A stretch of 64,000 nucleotides of DNA, from assembly GCF_026343125.1 (NCBI RefSeq), contig NZ_JAPEMB010000001.1:6453501-6517500 (forward strand). The letters run 5' to 3'. Within the stretch, counting starts at the first letter, position 1, and each line of letters opens with the position of its first letter. Origin of the DNA: Streptomyces sp. NBC_00094. GTDB lineage: Bacteria; Actinomycetota; Actinomycetes; Streptomycetales; Streptomycetaceae. This document shows positions 32,442 through 40,917 of the stretch, piece after piece. The notes beneath the pieces are model-generated. The model was not told where the DNA came from, searched no databases, and was given only the letters and a program-made list of their open reading frames with translations. The position numbers were made by a program, and so were the translations under genes.

Positions 32442-34228
32442 GGGGTTCCCGTACGGCCGCCCACGAGGAGTACCGGGCGGCCAGGGACCTCCTCCTGCGG
32501 CTGCGCGGCGACCGGGAACAGGCCTGCGCCGCCTTCCGATGGCCGCGCGCCGAGCACTTCAACTGGGCCCTGGACTGGTTCGACGTCATCGCCGAGGGGA
32601 ACGACCGGCCGGCCCTCGAACTCCTCGGCCGGCCGGGGCCCGACGGTCGTGTACCGGTCGTCGACCGCCTCTCCTTCGCCGAACTGGCCGCACGTTCCGA
32701 CGAGTTGGCCGCATCCCTGCGAGAGTGCGGGATCGGCCGCGGCGACCGGGTCCTCGTCCTGCTCGGCACCAGGGCCGAACTGTGGGAGACGCTCCTCGGC
32801 TGCATCAAGCTGGGCGCCGTCGTCGTCCCCGGCTACCAGGACCTGACCCGGGACGAGGCGGCCGACCGGATCACCCGGGGCGGCATCCGGCACGTCGTCT
32901 GCGCACCCCGGATCGTGCCCCTGCTCGACGCGTTGCCGGTGAGGGGCGTACGGATGGCGCCGGAGGCCGACCGGGCGGGCTGGCTCCCGTACCCCGACAC
33001 GTGCCGCACCGGGCGGCGCGCCTTCCGGCCCGACGGGCCGACCCGGTCCGCCGATCCGTCGTTCTGCTACTTCACCTCCGGCACGACCTCGCTGCCCAAG
33101 CTCGTCGAGCACAGCCATGCCGGCTACGGCGTCGGGCACCTCTCCAGCCTGTACTGGAGCGGGCTGCGCCCCGGCGACCGCCACCTCAACCTCTCCGCCC
33201 CCGGCTGGGCCAAGCACTCCTGGTCCAGCTTCTTCGTGCCGTGGGCGGCGGAGGCCACGGTCCTCGCACCCCCGGACGGCGGCCTCCCTGCGGCCCTCCT
33301 GCCCCGCGTCCTCGCCGAGCACGAGGCCACCAGCTTCTGCGCGCCGCCCAGCGCCTGGCGGTCGATGCTGCCGTACGTGACCGGGGGCGCGGGCGCGCCC
33401 AAGCTGCGGGAGGCGACGGCGGCGGGCGAGCCCCTGACGGCCGAGACGTCCGCGCGGATCGAGGCGGCCTGGGGCGTACGGGTCCGCGACGGTTACGGCC
33501 AGACCGAGGCGACCGCCCTCATCGGCCGGGCCCCCGACACCCCGGAACCGCTCGCCCCCCTCGGCCACCCGCTGCCCGGCTACCGGATCGTGCTCCGGGA
33601 CCCGGACACGGGGGAGACGGGCGAAGCGGGCGAGGTGTGCGTGGATCTGACGGAGCGTCCGCCGGGCCTGATGCGCGGCTACGCCGACCTTCCCGAGCGT
33701 ACGGCCGAGGCCTTCGCCGACGGCCTGTACCGCACGGGGGACCGGGGCGAGCGGTGCGCGGACGGCTCCGTCCGGCTGCTCGGCCGACTGGACGAGGTCT
33801 TCAAGTCCCACGGCCACCGGGTCTCCCCGATGGAGATCGAGGCCGTCCTGCGCGCCCATCCGGAGGTGGCCGACGCGGCGGTGATCCCCTGCCCGGACCC
33901 GACGGGGGGACTGGCGCCGTACGCGGTGGTCGAACTCCGGGGCGTGGCCGGGGCGGCCGCGTCGGTCCCGTCGGCCCCGCGCGCGCCTGCGGACGCCGAG
34001 CGGGAGCGGGAGCGGGAGCGGGGGCCGGGGTGGGAGCGGGGGCCGGGGTGGGAGTCGGGGCCTGAGCCGGCCGGTGTCCGGCATCGCCGGGTGGGGGGCG
34101 AGCTCCTGGCGCTCGCCGCCGAGCGGCTCGCGCCCGTCTTCGTACCGCGCGGGGTCGACATCGTCGCCCGCCTGCCGCGCACCCGCTCGGGCAAGGTGCG
34201 CCGCGGCGAACTCACCCCGAGGGCCTGA
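32438..34228 (+). CDS. AMP-forming acyl/aminoacyl ligase (ANL superfamily)
   Basis: A 596-residue adenylating enzyme, translationally coupled to the fusion gene (GTGA). Core motifs are TSGTTSLPKLVEHSH (P-loop), DGYGQTEAT, YRTGDRGER, GRLDEVFKSHGHRVSP and the C-terminal catalytic Lys in RTRSGKVRRGEL. The GWAKHSWSSFFVPW segment resembles medium-chain acyl-CoA or aryl-CoA ligases. It should activate a carboxylate as AMP ester, perhaps a 3-methylaspartate-derived acid, by analogy with VinN beside glutamate mutase VinH/VinI in vicenistatin biosynthesis. No carrier protein is adjacent, so CoA may be the acceptor. A Glu/Arg/Gly-rich repeat interrupts the C-terminal domain. Confidence 0.85.
   Translation: MRGSRTAAHEEYRAARDLLLRLRGDREQACAAFRWPRAEHFNWALDWFDVIAEGNDRPALELLGRPGPDGRVPVVDRLSFAELAARSDELAASLRECGIGRGDRVLVLLGTRAELWETLLGCIKLGAVVVPGYQDLTRDEAADRITRGGIRHVVCAPRIVPLLDALPVRGVRMAPEADRAGWLPYPDTCRTGRRAFRPDGPTRSADPSFCYFTSGTTSLPKLVEHSHAGYGVGHLSSLYWSGLRPGDRHLNLSAPGWAKHSWSSFFVPWAAEATVLAPPDGGLPAALLPRVLAEHEATSFCAPPSAWRSMLPYVTGGAGAPKLREATAAGEPLTAETSARIEAAWGVRVRDGYGQTEATALIGRAPDTPEPLAPLGHPLPGYRIVLRDPDTGETGEAGEVCVDLTERPPGLMRGYADLPERTAEAFADGLYRTGDRGERCADGSVRLLGRLDEVFKSHGHRVSPMEIEAVLRAHPEVADAAVIPCPDPTGGLAPYAVVELRGVAGAAASVPSAPRAPADAERERERERGPGWERGPGWESGPEPAGVRHRRVGGELLALAAERLAPVFVPRGVDIVARLPRTRSGKVRRGELTPRA
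33998..34062 (+). repeat. In-frame low-complexity repeat in the ligase C-terminal domain
   Basis: Four GAGCGG codon pairs followed by two near-identical 18-bp-scale GGGGCCGGGGTGGGAG units encode ERERERERGPGWERGPGWE. The insert lies between the last catalytic segments and looks like an expanded loop. Confidence 0.75.
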
Positions 34229-34456
34229 GCGGCGGTGGTACGGGAGGCGGTCACCGCGAACGTACCCGTCCCGAGGCGGGCGCGCCGTGGGGCGTACGTA
34301 CCCCGCGCCGCTCCCGCCCCGAGCACAAGACCGGCCGGCACCCCCGTCCGTACCGACCGTCCTGTCCGTCCCGTCCGTCCCAGCCGTCCCAGGTGCCCGG
34401 GACGCCGGCCGCCGCCCCGCGCGTCCGGCCCGCCGCCCCGCCCCTCCGGCCCCGCG

Positions 34457-35035
34457 CTACGCTCCGACGGTCTCCCGTTCCGCCGTCCGCAGCAGGACCT
34501 CGGCCACCGTCCTGGCCCGTACCGCCGCCTCCGGCGTGCCCTCGCGCAGGGCGGTCACGATCGCCCCGTCGCCGAGCAGGGCGAGCTGGCGGGCCAGGGG
34601 CTCGTGGTCGACGTAGCCGCCCTCGACGAGGAGACGGTCCAGGACCGCGATGACCTTCTCCTTGTGCTCGGCGGCCACGTGGTGGGCCGGGCTGTCGGGG
34701 TCGGCCGTCTCGACCATGGTGTTGATGAAGGCGCAGCCACGGAACTCGGCCGCCGCGAACCGCTCGGCGAGCCCGTCGAAGAGCGCCAACGGCAGCTCCT
34801 CCGGGGCGCGTTCGCTGGCCGTGATGCGTCCGTCGAGCCAGGCGCGCCACATGCCGTCGCGGCGCCGCAGCACCTCGACGACCACATCGTCCTTGCTGGG
34901 GAAATGGCGGTAGAAGGAGGCGCGGCCGACTCCGGACTCGGACAGGATCCGCTCGATCCCGACGGCCCGGATCCCCTCTTCGTAGAACAGACGCTCCGCC
35001 GCGCTGAGGAGCCGTTCTTTCGCGTTCGTGGCCAT
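34457..35035 (-). CDS. TetR-family transcriptional regulator
   Basis: A 192-residue TetR protein with HTH in GIERILSESGVGRASFYRHF, followed by PSKDDVVVEVL. It matches the TetR_C_33-like group with FRGCAFINTMVETADP. ATG 35035 is the family start. It is divergent from an AhpD-like gene, and a duplicated palindromic operator lies between the two (35124-35163). It probably represses the AhpD-like gene and itself. Confidence 0.85.
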   Translation of the reverse strand: MATNAKERLLSAAERLFYEEGIRAVGIERILSESGVGRASFYRHFPSKDDVVVEVLRRRDGMWRAWLDGRITASERAPEELPLALFDGLAERFAAAEFRGCAFINTMVETADPDSPAHHVAAEHKEKVIAVLDRLLVEGGYVDHEPLARQLALLGDGAIVTALREGTPEAAVRARTVAEVLLRTAERETVGA

Positions 35036-35123
35036 GCCAGACGGTACCACTCGGTGCCGAATAGATGCGGGATCAACGACCTCTGCCGCAGAGGCGGAGT
35101 GTGTCAGTCCCGTTGCGCCAGAC

Positions 35124-35163
35124 GGAACCGATCGGTACCGTCTTGATGGTACCGATCAGTTCC
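35124..35163. promoter_or_regulatory. Paired palindromic operator (GGAACCGATCGGTACC)
   Basis: GGAACCGATCGGTACC (35124-35139) and GGTACCGATCAGTTCC (35148-35163) are each near-palindromic and are also inverted copies of each other (15 of 16 positions), separated by 8 nt. The second abuts the ribosome-binding region of the AhpD-like gene, typical for a TetR dimer-of-dimers site. Confidence 0.7.
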
Positions 35164-35190
35164 GTCTTGGTCCGGCTCAAGGAGAGCACC

Positions 35191-35739
35191 ATGCCCCGCC
35201 TGCCCCAACTGACCGTCGACACCGCGGACGAGGAGCAGCGCGAGCTGCTCGAGGCCACCCTCAAGCAACTCGGCAAGCTGCCCAACCTCTACGCCTCGCT
35301 CGCCAACGGGCCCGCCGCGCTCCGCGGTTACCTCGCCCTGCGTGAGGCCCTCGTCGGCGGCGGCTTCAGCGCCCGTCAGCGTGAGCAGCTCGCGCTCTAC
35401 ATCGCGCAGCGCAACGACTGCACGTACTGCGTCTCCGCGCACACCCTGCGCGGCGGCAAGGTCGGCCTGAGCGAGCAGGAGCTGCTCCACACCCGCCACG
35501 GCGCCGACGCCGGCGACCCGCACATGGACCAGGTGCTCCGGTTCACCGGCGCCGTCATGGCCACCGGCGGCCGGGTCACCGACGAGGCCCTCGCCGACGC
35601 GCGCGCCGCCGGTGTGACCGACGCCGAGATCGCGGAGATCGTCGGCCACGTCGCCCTCAACGTGCTGTCGAACTTCTTCAATCACGTAGCGCAACCGGAC
35701 TTGGACTTTCCGTTGGTTCCGGCACAGCTCGCCGAGTAG
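35191..35739 (+). CDS. Carboxymuconolactone decarboxylase/AhpD-like protein
   Basis: A 182-residue all-helical protein of the AhpD/CMD family. The redox motif is QRNDCTYCVSAHTL (CxxC plus His), typical of peroxidase-related alkylhydroperoxidase D-like proteins, and it ends in HVALNVLSNFFNHVAQP. ATG 35191 follows AAGGAGAG. Likely role is thiol-dependent peroxide or alkyl hydroperoxide reduction. The divergent TetR gene and the paired palindrome directly upstream indicate repression released by an inducer. Confidence 0.85.
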   Translation: MPRLPQLTVDTADEEQRELLEATLKQLGKLPNLYASLANGPAALRGYLALREALVGGGFSARQREQLALYIAQRNDCTYCVSAHTLRGGKVGLSEQELLHTRHGADAGDPHMDQVLRFTGAVMATGGRVTDEALADARAAGVTDAEIAEIVGHVALNVLSNFFNHVAQPDLDFPLVPAQLAE

Positions 35740-35890
35740 AGTCTTCGCGGCCGAGCAGGGGTGCCGGGCGCGAAGGGGCGTCCGGCACCCCTGTGGCTTG
35801 TGTGACAACCGACTGGGGCGATCGAAGCGGGTGGCCGACCAACCACCCGGTGCGAGGACACTGCCGCCTGCGCGGCAGGGGGGAATTCAC

Positions 35891-36934
35891 GTGGACATCG
35901 ACGCAAGAACCCTTCGGACCTTCCGTGAGGTGACCCTGACCGGGTCGTTCACCCAGGCGGCGCGACGCCTCGGGTACTCGCAGTCCAGCGTCACGGCACA
36001 GATGCGTGCCCTGGAGAGGCAGGTCGGCGAGCCCGTATTCGAACGGCTCCCCAACGGCGTCCGGCTCACCCGTGCGGGCACCGTCCTGTGTGACTACGCG
36101 CGCCAGATCCTCACCCTGGTCGGCGAGATGGAGACCGCCCTGCGCCGACCGGCGGCCAACCCGCCACGCATGACCATCGGGATCGTCCCCGCCCTGGCGT
36201 ACGGGCAGCAGCTCGCCCGGGTCACCCACATCGGGCGACGGCTCCTCTCCGGAGTCCAACTCGCCCTGCGCGTCATGGGAACCGCCGAGGTCCACGACGC
36301 CTTCCGGTCCGGCGCGATCGACGGCGCCCTGATCCTCACCGTCGTGGACGCGGACGACCCGGTCGGCCAGTTAGCCGACCAGCTGCACATCGACCGCACC
36401 GACGAACTCACCGAAGTACGGCTCCAGGAAGTCGAGTTCGTGCCCGTCACGGGAGTCCGCCACCGCCGCGGCGGCATCGGCCGCCAGGTCGTCATCGCCG
36501 ACCCCGACTGTCCCTCCCAGCGCTGGCTCCCGGAGTTCCTGAGACTGCGCAGCGACACCCCGCCGGAGATCCACGAACTCGGCTCCATGGCCGGCGTCCG
36601 CGCCGCCACCCAGTCGGGCCTGGGCTGCGCGATGCTCCCCATGGCGCTCGCCGCCTCCCCGCACGAGGCCGGAGGTCTGCGCCCGCTCCCCGGAGTGCCC
36701 CGCATGCGCTGGAACGCCTCCCTCGTCCTCGGCCGTTCCGACACCCGCCCCGCGCTCGACTGGCAGAACCTGACGGAGACCCTCCGTCAGGCCACCACCC
36801 TCTCCGGGGCGATCGCGCGCCCCGGCACCACCGACCCGGGTGAGGCCGGCCCGCCGCCCGGCGTCACCGTCCTCGGCGATCAGACCGACGTCCTGGACCT
36901 GGACCTGAACCCGGGGCCGAGCATCGCTTCCTGA
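35891..36934 (+). CDS. LysR-family transcriptional regulator
   Basis: A 347-residue LysR regulator. HTH: SFTQAARRLGYSQSSVTAQM, then RALERQVGEPVFERLPNGVRLT. The effector domain follows, and the C-terminal 50 residues are an unusual Pro/Asp-rich extension. GTG 35891 is preceded by an AGGGGGGAA ribosome-binding site. No obvious divergent target exists: upstream lies the AhpD-like gene on the same strand and downstream a terminator. Its regulon cannot be inferred from context. Confidence 0.82.
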   Translation: MDIDARTLRTFREVTLTGSFTQAARRLGYSQSSVTAQMRALERQVGEPVFERLPNGVRLTRAGTVLCDYARQILTLVGEMETALRRPAANPPRMTIGIVPALAYGQQLARVTHIGRRLLSGVQLALRVMGTAEVHDAFRSGAIDGALILTVVDADDPVGQLADQLHIDRTDELTEVRLQEVEFVPVTGVRHRRGGIGRQVVIADPDCPSQRWLPEFLRLRSDTPPEIHELGSMAGVRAATQSGLGCAMLPMALAASPHEAGGLRPLPGVPRMRWNASLVLGRSDTRPALDWQNLTETLRQATTLSGAIARPGTTDPGEAGPPPGVTVLGDQTDVLDLDLNPGPSIAS

Positions 36935-36997
36935 GCGGGCTTGACGGCCACGCCTCCCGGTCACCCCCACCGGTGCCCCCGCGCACCGCCCCCGAAC

Positions 36998-37075
36998 GGT
37001 GCCACGGCGCACCGCCGTCTCCCCCCGGCCCACCCCCGACCGGGTCCTCAGGGAGCGGCGGAGTGCCGTGGCACC
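36998..37075. terminator. Long hairpin between convergent LysR and Lrp genes
   Basis: GGTGCCACGGC (36998-37008) pairs with GCCGTGGCACC (37065-37075). Inside, CCGCCG pairs with CGGCGG across a 3-by-3 internal loop. It lies between two converging genes and likely terminates both. A CCTCCCCA-rich simple-sequence stretch follows to about 37115. Confidence 0.6.
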
Positions 37076-37133
37076 TCCCCACCTCCCCACCTTCCACCTC
37101 CCCACCTCCACGCCACGATCGCCCCCCGCCCGC

Positions 37134-38264
37134 TCAGTACTCGGGCAGCCCCAGCGGGACCCGCCCCGTGGCCCGCCCCTGTTCGTCGAGGAGCCAGCCC
37201 ATGCGCTTGCGGGAGCTGAGCGACACCGTCCGGTCCTGCACCTCCAGCGCCGGGAAGCGCTCCGCGAGCAGCGCCTCGAAGGGGTCCACGGCGCCGAGCC
37301 CGTGCAGCCAGACCAGGACGAGCAGGTTGTACGGCCCGCTCACCGACACGCACATCCGTACCTGTTCGAGCCGGGCCAGCGCGTTCCCCGTCTGTTCGAG
37401 CAGGGTGTGCGGCACCGACGTCCGGTAGACCACCATCGTCGACAGGCCCGCCAGCGGGTGCGCCAGATCGCAGCGCAGCGTGATGTCCCCGTCCCGGATC
37501 ATCCGCTGGAGCCTGCGCCGCGCCGTGTGCTCGCTCAGGCCCGTCCGCGCGCCGAGTTCCGCGTACCCGAGCCGCCCGTCACCGCCGAGCGCGCCGAGGA
37601 GTGCCTGGTCCTGCGCCCCGGGCCGCTCGTGGAGATGCGTGCTGTACGACCGGGGGCGGGGGCCGCTCGGGTCGCTCAGGCCGGCCCGCTCCGCCGGGTT
37701 CATCGCCCGCATCCGCCAGTCGCGGCCCTCCCCGTACAGCGTGATGCCGAGTCTCGTACGGGTCGACCGCACCCCGCGCAGGCCGCCGATCCCGCCGTGC
37801 ACCGCGCGCCCCAGGGACGGCAGGTCGGGGGCGGCGACGGAGAGGAAGAGGTCGAAGTCCCCGGCCGTCTCGTCGACGCTGAACACCCACGGCAGCGCCG
37901 TCACCGCCGCGCTCACCCGGCCGAAGGCCCGCGGCCGGCACCGCACCTCGACATAGGCGACGGTCGCCGTCTTCGCGGCGTCGTACGCGGTGACCCAGGC
38001 GAGCCCCCCGGCCCGGAGCCGTTCGAAGCGGCGGGCCGCCGTCGTCGCGTCCACGCCGAGCGCCCGCCCGATCCGGGTCCACGGGGCGCGGGGCGCCGCC
38101 TGGAGCGCGTCGATCAGGGCGAGATCGCCCTCGGAGAAGCCCGCGAGGGAACCTCCCGAGGGATTCCCTCCCGAGAGGGAGGCCCCCGAGGTCTCGGTGC
38201 GGGAATCCTGCGCTCCTGGAGCAGCAGTGTCGTTTTCCGGCAATTCCCGGGGGCTCACGCTCAT
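37134..38264 (-). CDS. Tandem-domain Lrp/AsnC-family regulator
   Basis: A 376-residue protein made of two Lrp/AsnC halves. The first half has HTH APWTRIGRALGVDATTAARR and an RAM-like domain (VAYVEVRCRP). The second has HTH LGYAELGARTGLSEHTARRR and a second sensor domain (TMVVYRTSVPH, YNLLVLVWLHGLGAV). Typical Lrp proteins have one copy in about 150 residues. A Ser/Gly/Pro-rich N-terminal tail of about 45 residues precedes the first HTH. It is divergent from the MFS-M20-amidohydrolase operon, its likely target, and may sense the imported amino-acid-like substrate. Confidence 0.83.
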   Translation of the reverse strand: MSVSPRELPENDTAAPGAQDSRTETSGASLSGGNPSGGSLAGFSEGDLALIDALQAAPRAPWTRIGRALGVDATTAARRFERLRAGGLAWVTAYDAAKTATVAYVEVRCRPRAFGRVSAAVTALPWVFSVDETAGDFDLFLSVAAPDLPSLGRAVHGGIGGLRGVRSTRTRLGITLYGEGRDWRMRAMNPAERAGLSDPSGPRPRSYSTHLHERPGAQDQALLGALGGDGRLGYAELGARTGLSEHTARRRLQRMIRDGDITLRCDLAHPLAGLSTMVVYRTSVPHTLLEQTGNALARLEQVRMCVSVSGPYNLLVLVWLHGLGAVDPFEALLAERFPALEVQDRTVSLSSRKRMGWLLDEQGRATGRVPLGLPEY

Positions 38265-38326
38265 GGACCGGATCGTAGGGGCACTTCGGGCCGACGACCA
38301 GTTTCGGCCACCGTGAGAGGAGTACC

Positions 38327-39607
38327 GTGCCTGCTCCGACCCTTCCCGCACCTTCGGCGGCGCCACCCGCGCACCGCAGAACCGTCCGGATCACCGTCGT
38401 CCTGCTCTTCGCCGCCTGGCTGGTCGACTACGCCGACCGGCTCGTGATCAACCTGGTGCTGCCGTCCATCGGCGCGGAGTTCGACCTCGACCGCACCCGG
38501 CAGGGCCTCGTCGTCTCCGCCTTCTTCCTCGCCTACGCCCTCTGCCAGATCCCCGGAGGGATGCTCGCCGACCGGTTCGGCGGCCGACGGGTGACCCTCT
38601 GGGCCCTGCTCTCCTGGTCGGTCTTCACCGCCCTCACCGGCTTCGCCTGGTCCTTCGCGGTGCTGCTGGCCCTGCGCTTCGCCTTCGGAGTCGCCGAGGG
38701 CGTCTTCCCGCCCGCCGCCATGAAGGTCCTGGTCGAGCGCACCCGGCCCGAGGAGCGCATGGGCGCCAACGGCGCGGTGATGAGCTCCAACGCCATCGCC
38801 GCCGTCCTCACGCCGCTCGCCGTCGCCCCGCTCGTCGCCGTCTTCGGCTGGCGCTCGGCCTTCTGGTCGACCGCGGCCCTCGGCGTCCTCGCCCTCGCCG
38901 CCGTACGCCTCTGGCTCCCCGCCCCGCTGCCCCGCACGGAAGGAGCCCCGGTCGAGGCCGTGGCCCGCCCCCGGCTCCGCGAGGTCCTGCGCAAGGGCGT
39001 CCTGTGGCGCTTCTCGCTCATGATGTTCGGCTACAGCACCATCATCTGGGGCCTCAACACCTGGGTCCCCTCGTACCTCAGCGAGGAGCACGGGGTCTCC
39101 CTCACCGCGGCCGGGGCCCTCGTCGCCATTCCGGCGCTCGGCGCCGCCCTCGCCACGGTCCTCGGCGGACGGCTCTCGGACCGGCTCGGCGGCCATCACC
39201 GCAAGGTCATCGTCCCCGGCATGACCGTCTCCGCCGTCGCCCTGCTCCTCATGGCGAACACCCCGTCCCTCACCGGCTTCGTCGTGTTCGGCACCCTCGC
39301 CATCTTCGCCGCGTCCCTCGCGTACATGCCGATCTTCGCCGTCCCCCTGGCCGGTCTCACACCGGAGTACGTGGGGGTGGGCGGCGCCGTCGTCATCGTC
39401 GGCGGCCAGGTCGCCGGCATCGTCGCCCCGCCCGTCATGGGTGCGCTCGCCGACGCCTTCTCCTTCCAGGTCGCCTTCGGCTTCCTCGTCCTCGGCGCGG
39501 CGATCGCCGCCGTCATGTCCTGCCTGACCCCGCAGGACGCCACCGCCTTCCGCGCCGCGGCGGACCGCGCGCCCCGTTCCCCGAGCCCCGTAAAGGAATC
39601 CGCATGA
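38327..39607 (+). CDS. MFS transporter, anion:cation symporter (ACS)-like
   Basis: A 426-residue 12-TM transporter starting at GTG 38327 with GAGAGGAG upstream. TM1 carries WLVDYADRLVINLVLPSIG, then FDLDRTRQGLVVSAFFLAYA and the loop motif GGMLADRFGGRR, as in the ACS family importing organic anions. Its stop overlaps the M20 hydrolase start by 4 nt. The operon context suggests uptake of an N-acyl or amide compound that the two following hydrolases cleave. Confidence 0.87.
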   Translation: MPAPTLPAPSAAPPAHRRTVRITVVLLFAAWLVDYADRLVINLVLPSIGAEFDLDRTRQGLVVSAFFLAYALCQIPGGMLADRFGGRRVTLWALLSWSVFTALTGFAWSFAVLLALRFAFGVAEGVFPPAAMKVLVERTRPEERMGANGAVMSSNAIAAVLTPLAVAPLVAVFGWRSAFWSTAALGVLALAAVRLWLPAPLPRTEGAPVEAVARPRLREVLRKGVLWRFSLMMFGYSTIIWGLNTWVPSYLSEEHGVSLTAAGALVAIPALGAALATVLGGRLSDRLGGHHRKVIVPGMTVSAVALLLMANTPSLTGFVVFGTLAIFAASLAYMPIFAVPLAGLTPEYVGVGGAVVIVGGQVAGIVAPPVMGALADAFSFQVAFGFLVLGAAIAAVMSCLTPQDATAFRAAADRAPRSPSPVKESA

Positions 39608-40917
39608 CCACCGACGGCACCCGCACCGAGCAGGCCGCCACCGTCGCCCCGCTCCTCTCCGGCCTCGACGAGCGGCTCCCCGGCCTCCTCGCCCTCTACG
39701 AGGACCTGCACGCCCACCCCGAACTCTCCTTCCAGGAGTTCCGTACGGCCGGTGTCGTCGCCGAACGGCTGCGCGCCCAGGGCTGGGAGGTCACCGAGGG
39801 CGTCGGACGCACCGGAGTCGTCGGCGTCCTCGCCAACGGCCCCGGCCCCGTCGTCCTGCTCCGCGCCGACATGGACGGCCTGCCCGTCAAGGAGGAGACC
39901 GGACTGCCGTACGCCTCCACCGCGACCGGCATCGACCCGGACGGCAACGAGGTGCCCGTCATGCACGCCTGCGGGCACGACGTGCACGTCACGTGTCTCC
40001 TCGGCGCCACGGACCGGCTCGCCGCCCACCGCGACACCTGGAGCGGCACCGTCGTCGCCGTCTTCCAGCCCGCCGAGGAGGTCGGCGGCGCGCCCGCCAT
40101 GATCGAGGACGGCTTCCTCGACCGCTTCCCGCGCGCCGAGATCTGCCTCGGCCAGCACGTCGCGCCGGCGCCCGTCGGCTTCCTCGGAACCCGGCCCGGC
40201 CCGGTCATGGCCGCGTCCGACAGCCTCCGCGTGACCCTCTTCGGCCGCGGTGGCCACGGATCGAGCCCCGAGACGGCCGTCGACCCGGTGGTGATGGCCG
40301 CCGCGGTGGTCATGCGTCTCCAGACCGTGGTCTCGCGGGAGATCGGCGCCTCGCAGACGGCCGTCGTCACCGTCGGCTCGCTGCACGCCGGGACGAAGGA
40401 GAACATCATCCCGGACACCGCCGAGCTGCGGATCAACATCCGGTCGACCACCCCGGCGGTACGCGACCGGCTCCTGGCCGCCGTCACCCGCATCATCCGC
40501 GCGGAGGCCGCCGCCTCGGGCGCGCCCAAGGAGCCGGAGATCGTCCCCTTCAACTCCTTCCCCGTCACCGTCAACGACGGGCCCGCGACCGCCCTCGTGC
40601 AGTCCGCCCTCGCGGAGGCCCTGGGCGAGGGACGGGTCTTCACGCTTCCCCAGGTCATCACCGGCAGCGAGGATTTCGGCGTCTTCGGCACCGCGCTCGG
40701 AGCCCCCTCCGTCTTCTGGCACTTCGGCGGCGCCGACCCCGCCCTGTACGCGGGCGTCGACCCCGACTCGCTCCTGGAGAACGGCCTCCCCGACACCGTC
40801 CCCGCCAACCACTCGCCCCACTTCGCCCCCGTACCCGGGTCGACGATCCCCCTCGGCGTGACCGCGCTGCTCGCGGCCGCCGCCCACTGGCTGCGCAAGG
40901 AGACCCCCGGTGCCTGA
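39604..40917 (+). CDS. M20-family amidohydrolase (aminoacylase/hippurate hydrolase-like)
   Basis: A 437-residue M20D metallohydrolase. Metal ligands and the catalytic Glu are visible in MHACGHDVH, FQPAEEVGG and GQHV, with the final ligand in NHSPHF; the dimerisation-domain motif GRGGHGSSPETAVDP is present. Such enzymes hydrolyse N-acyl amino acids, hippurate or IAA conjugates. ATGA overlap with the transporter and an 8-nt overlap with the next gene show co-translation. Substrate unknown. Confidence 0.88.
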   Translation: MTTDGTRTEQAATVAPLLSGLDERLPGLLALYEDLHAHPELSFQEFRTAGVVAERLRAQGWEVTEGVGRTGVVGVLANGPGPVVLLRADMDGLPVKEETGLPYASTATGIDPDGNEVPVMHACGHDVHVTCLLGATDRLAAHRDTWSGTVVAVFQPAEEVGGAPAMIEDGFLDRFPRAEICLGQHVAPAPVGFLGTRPGPVMAASDSLRVTLFGRGGHGSSPETAVDPVVMAAAVVMRLQTVVSREIGASQTAVVTVGSLHAGTKENIIPDTAELRINIRSTTPAVRDRLLAAVTRIIRAEAAASGAPKEPEIVPFNSFPVTVNDGPATALVQSALAEALGEGRVFTLPQVITGSEDFGVFGTALGAPSVFWHFGGADPALYAGVDPDSLLENGLPDTVPANHSPHFAPVPGSTIPLGVTALLAAAAHWLRKETPGA

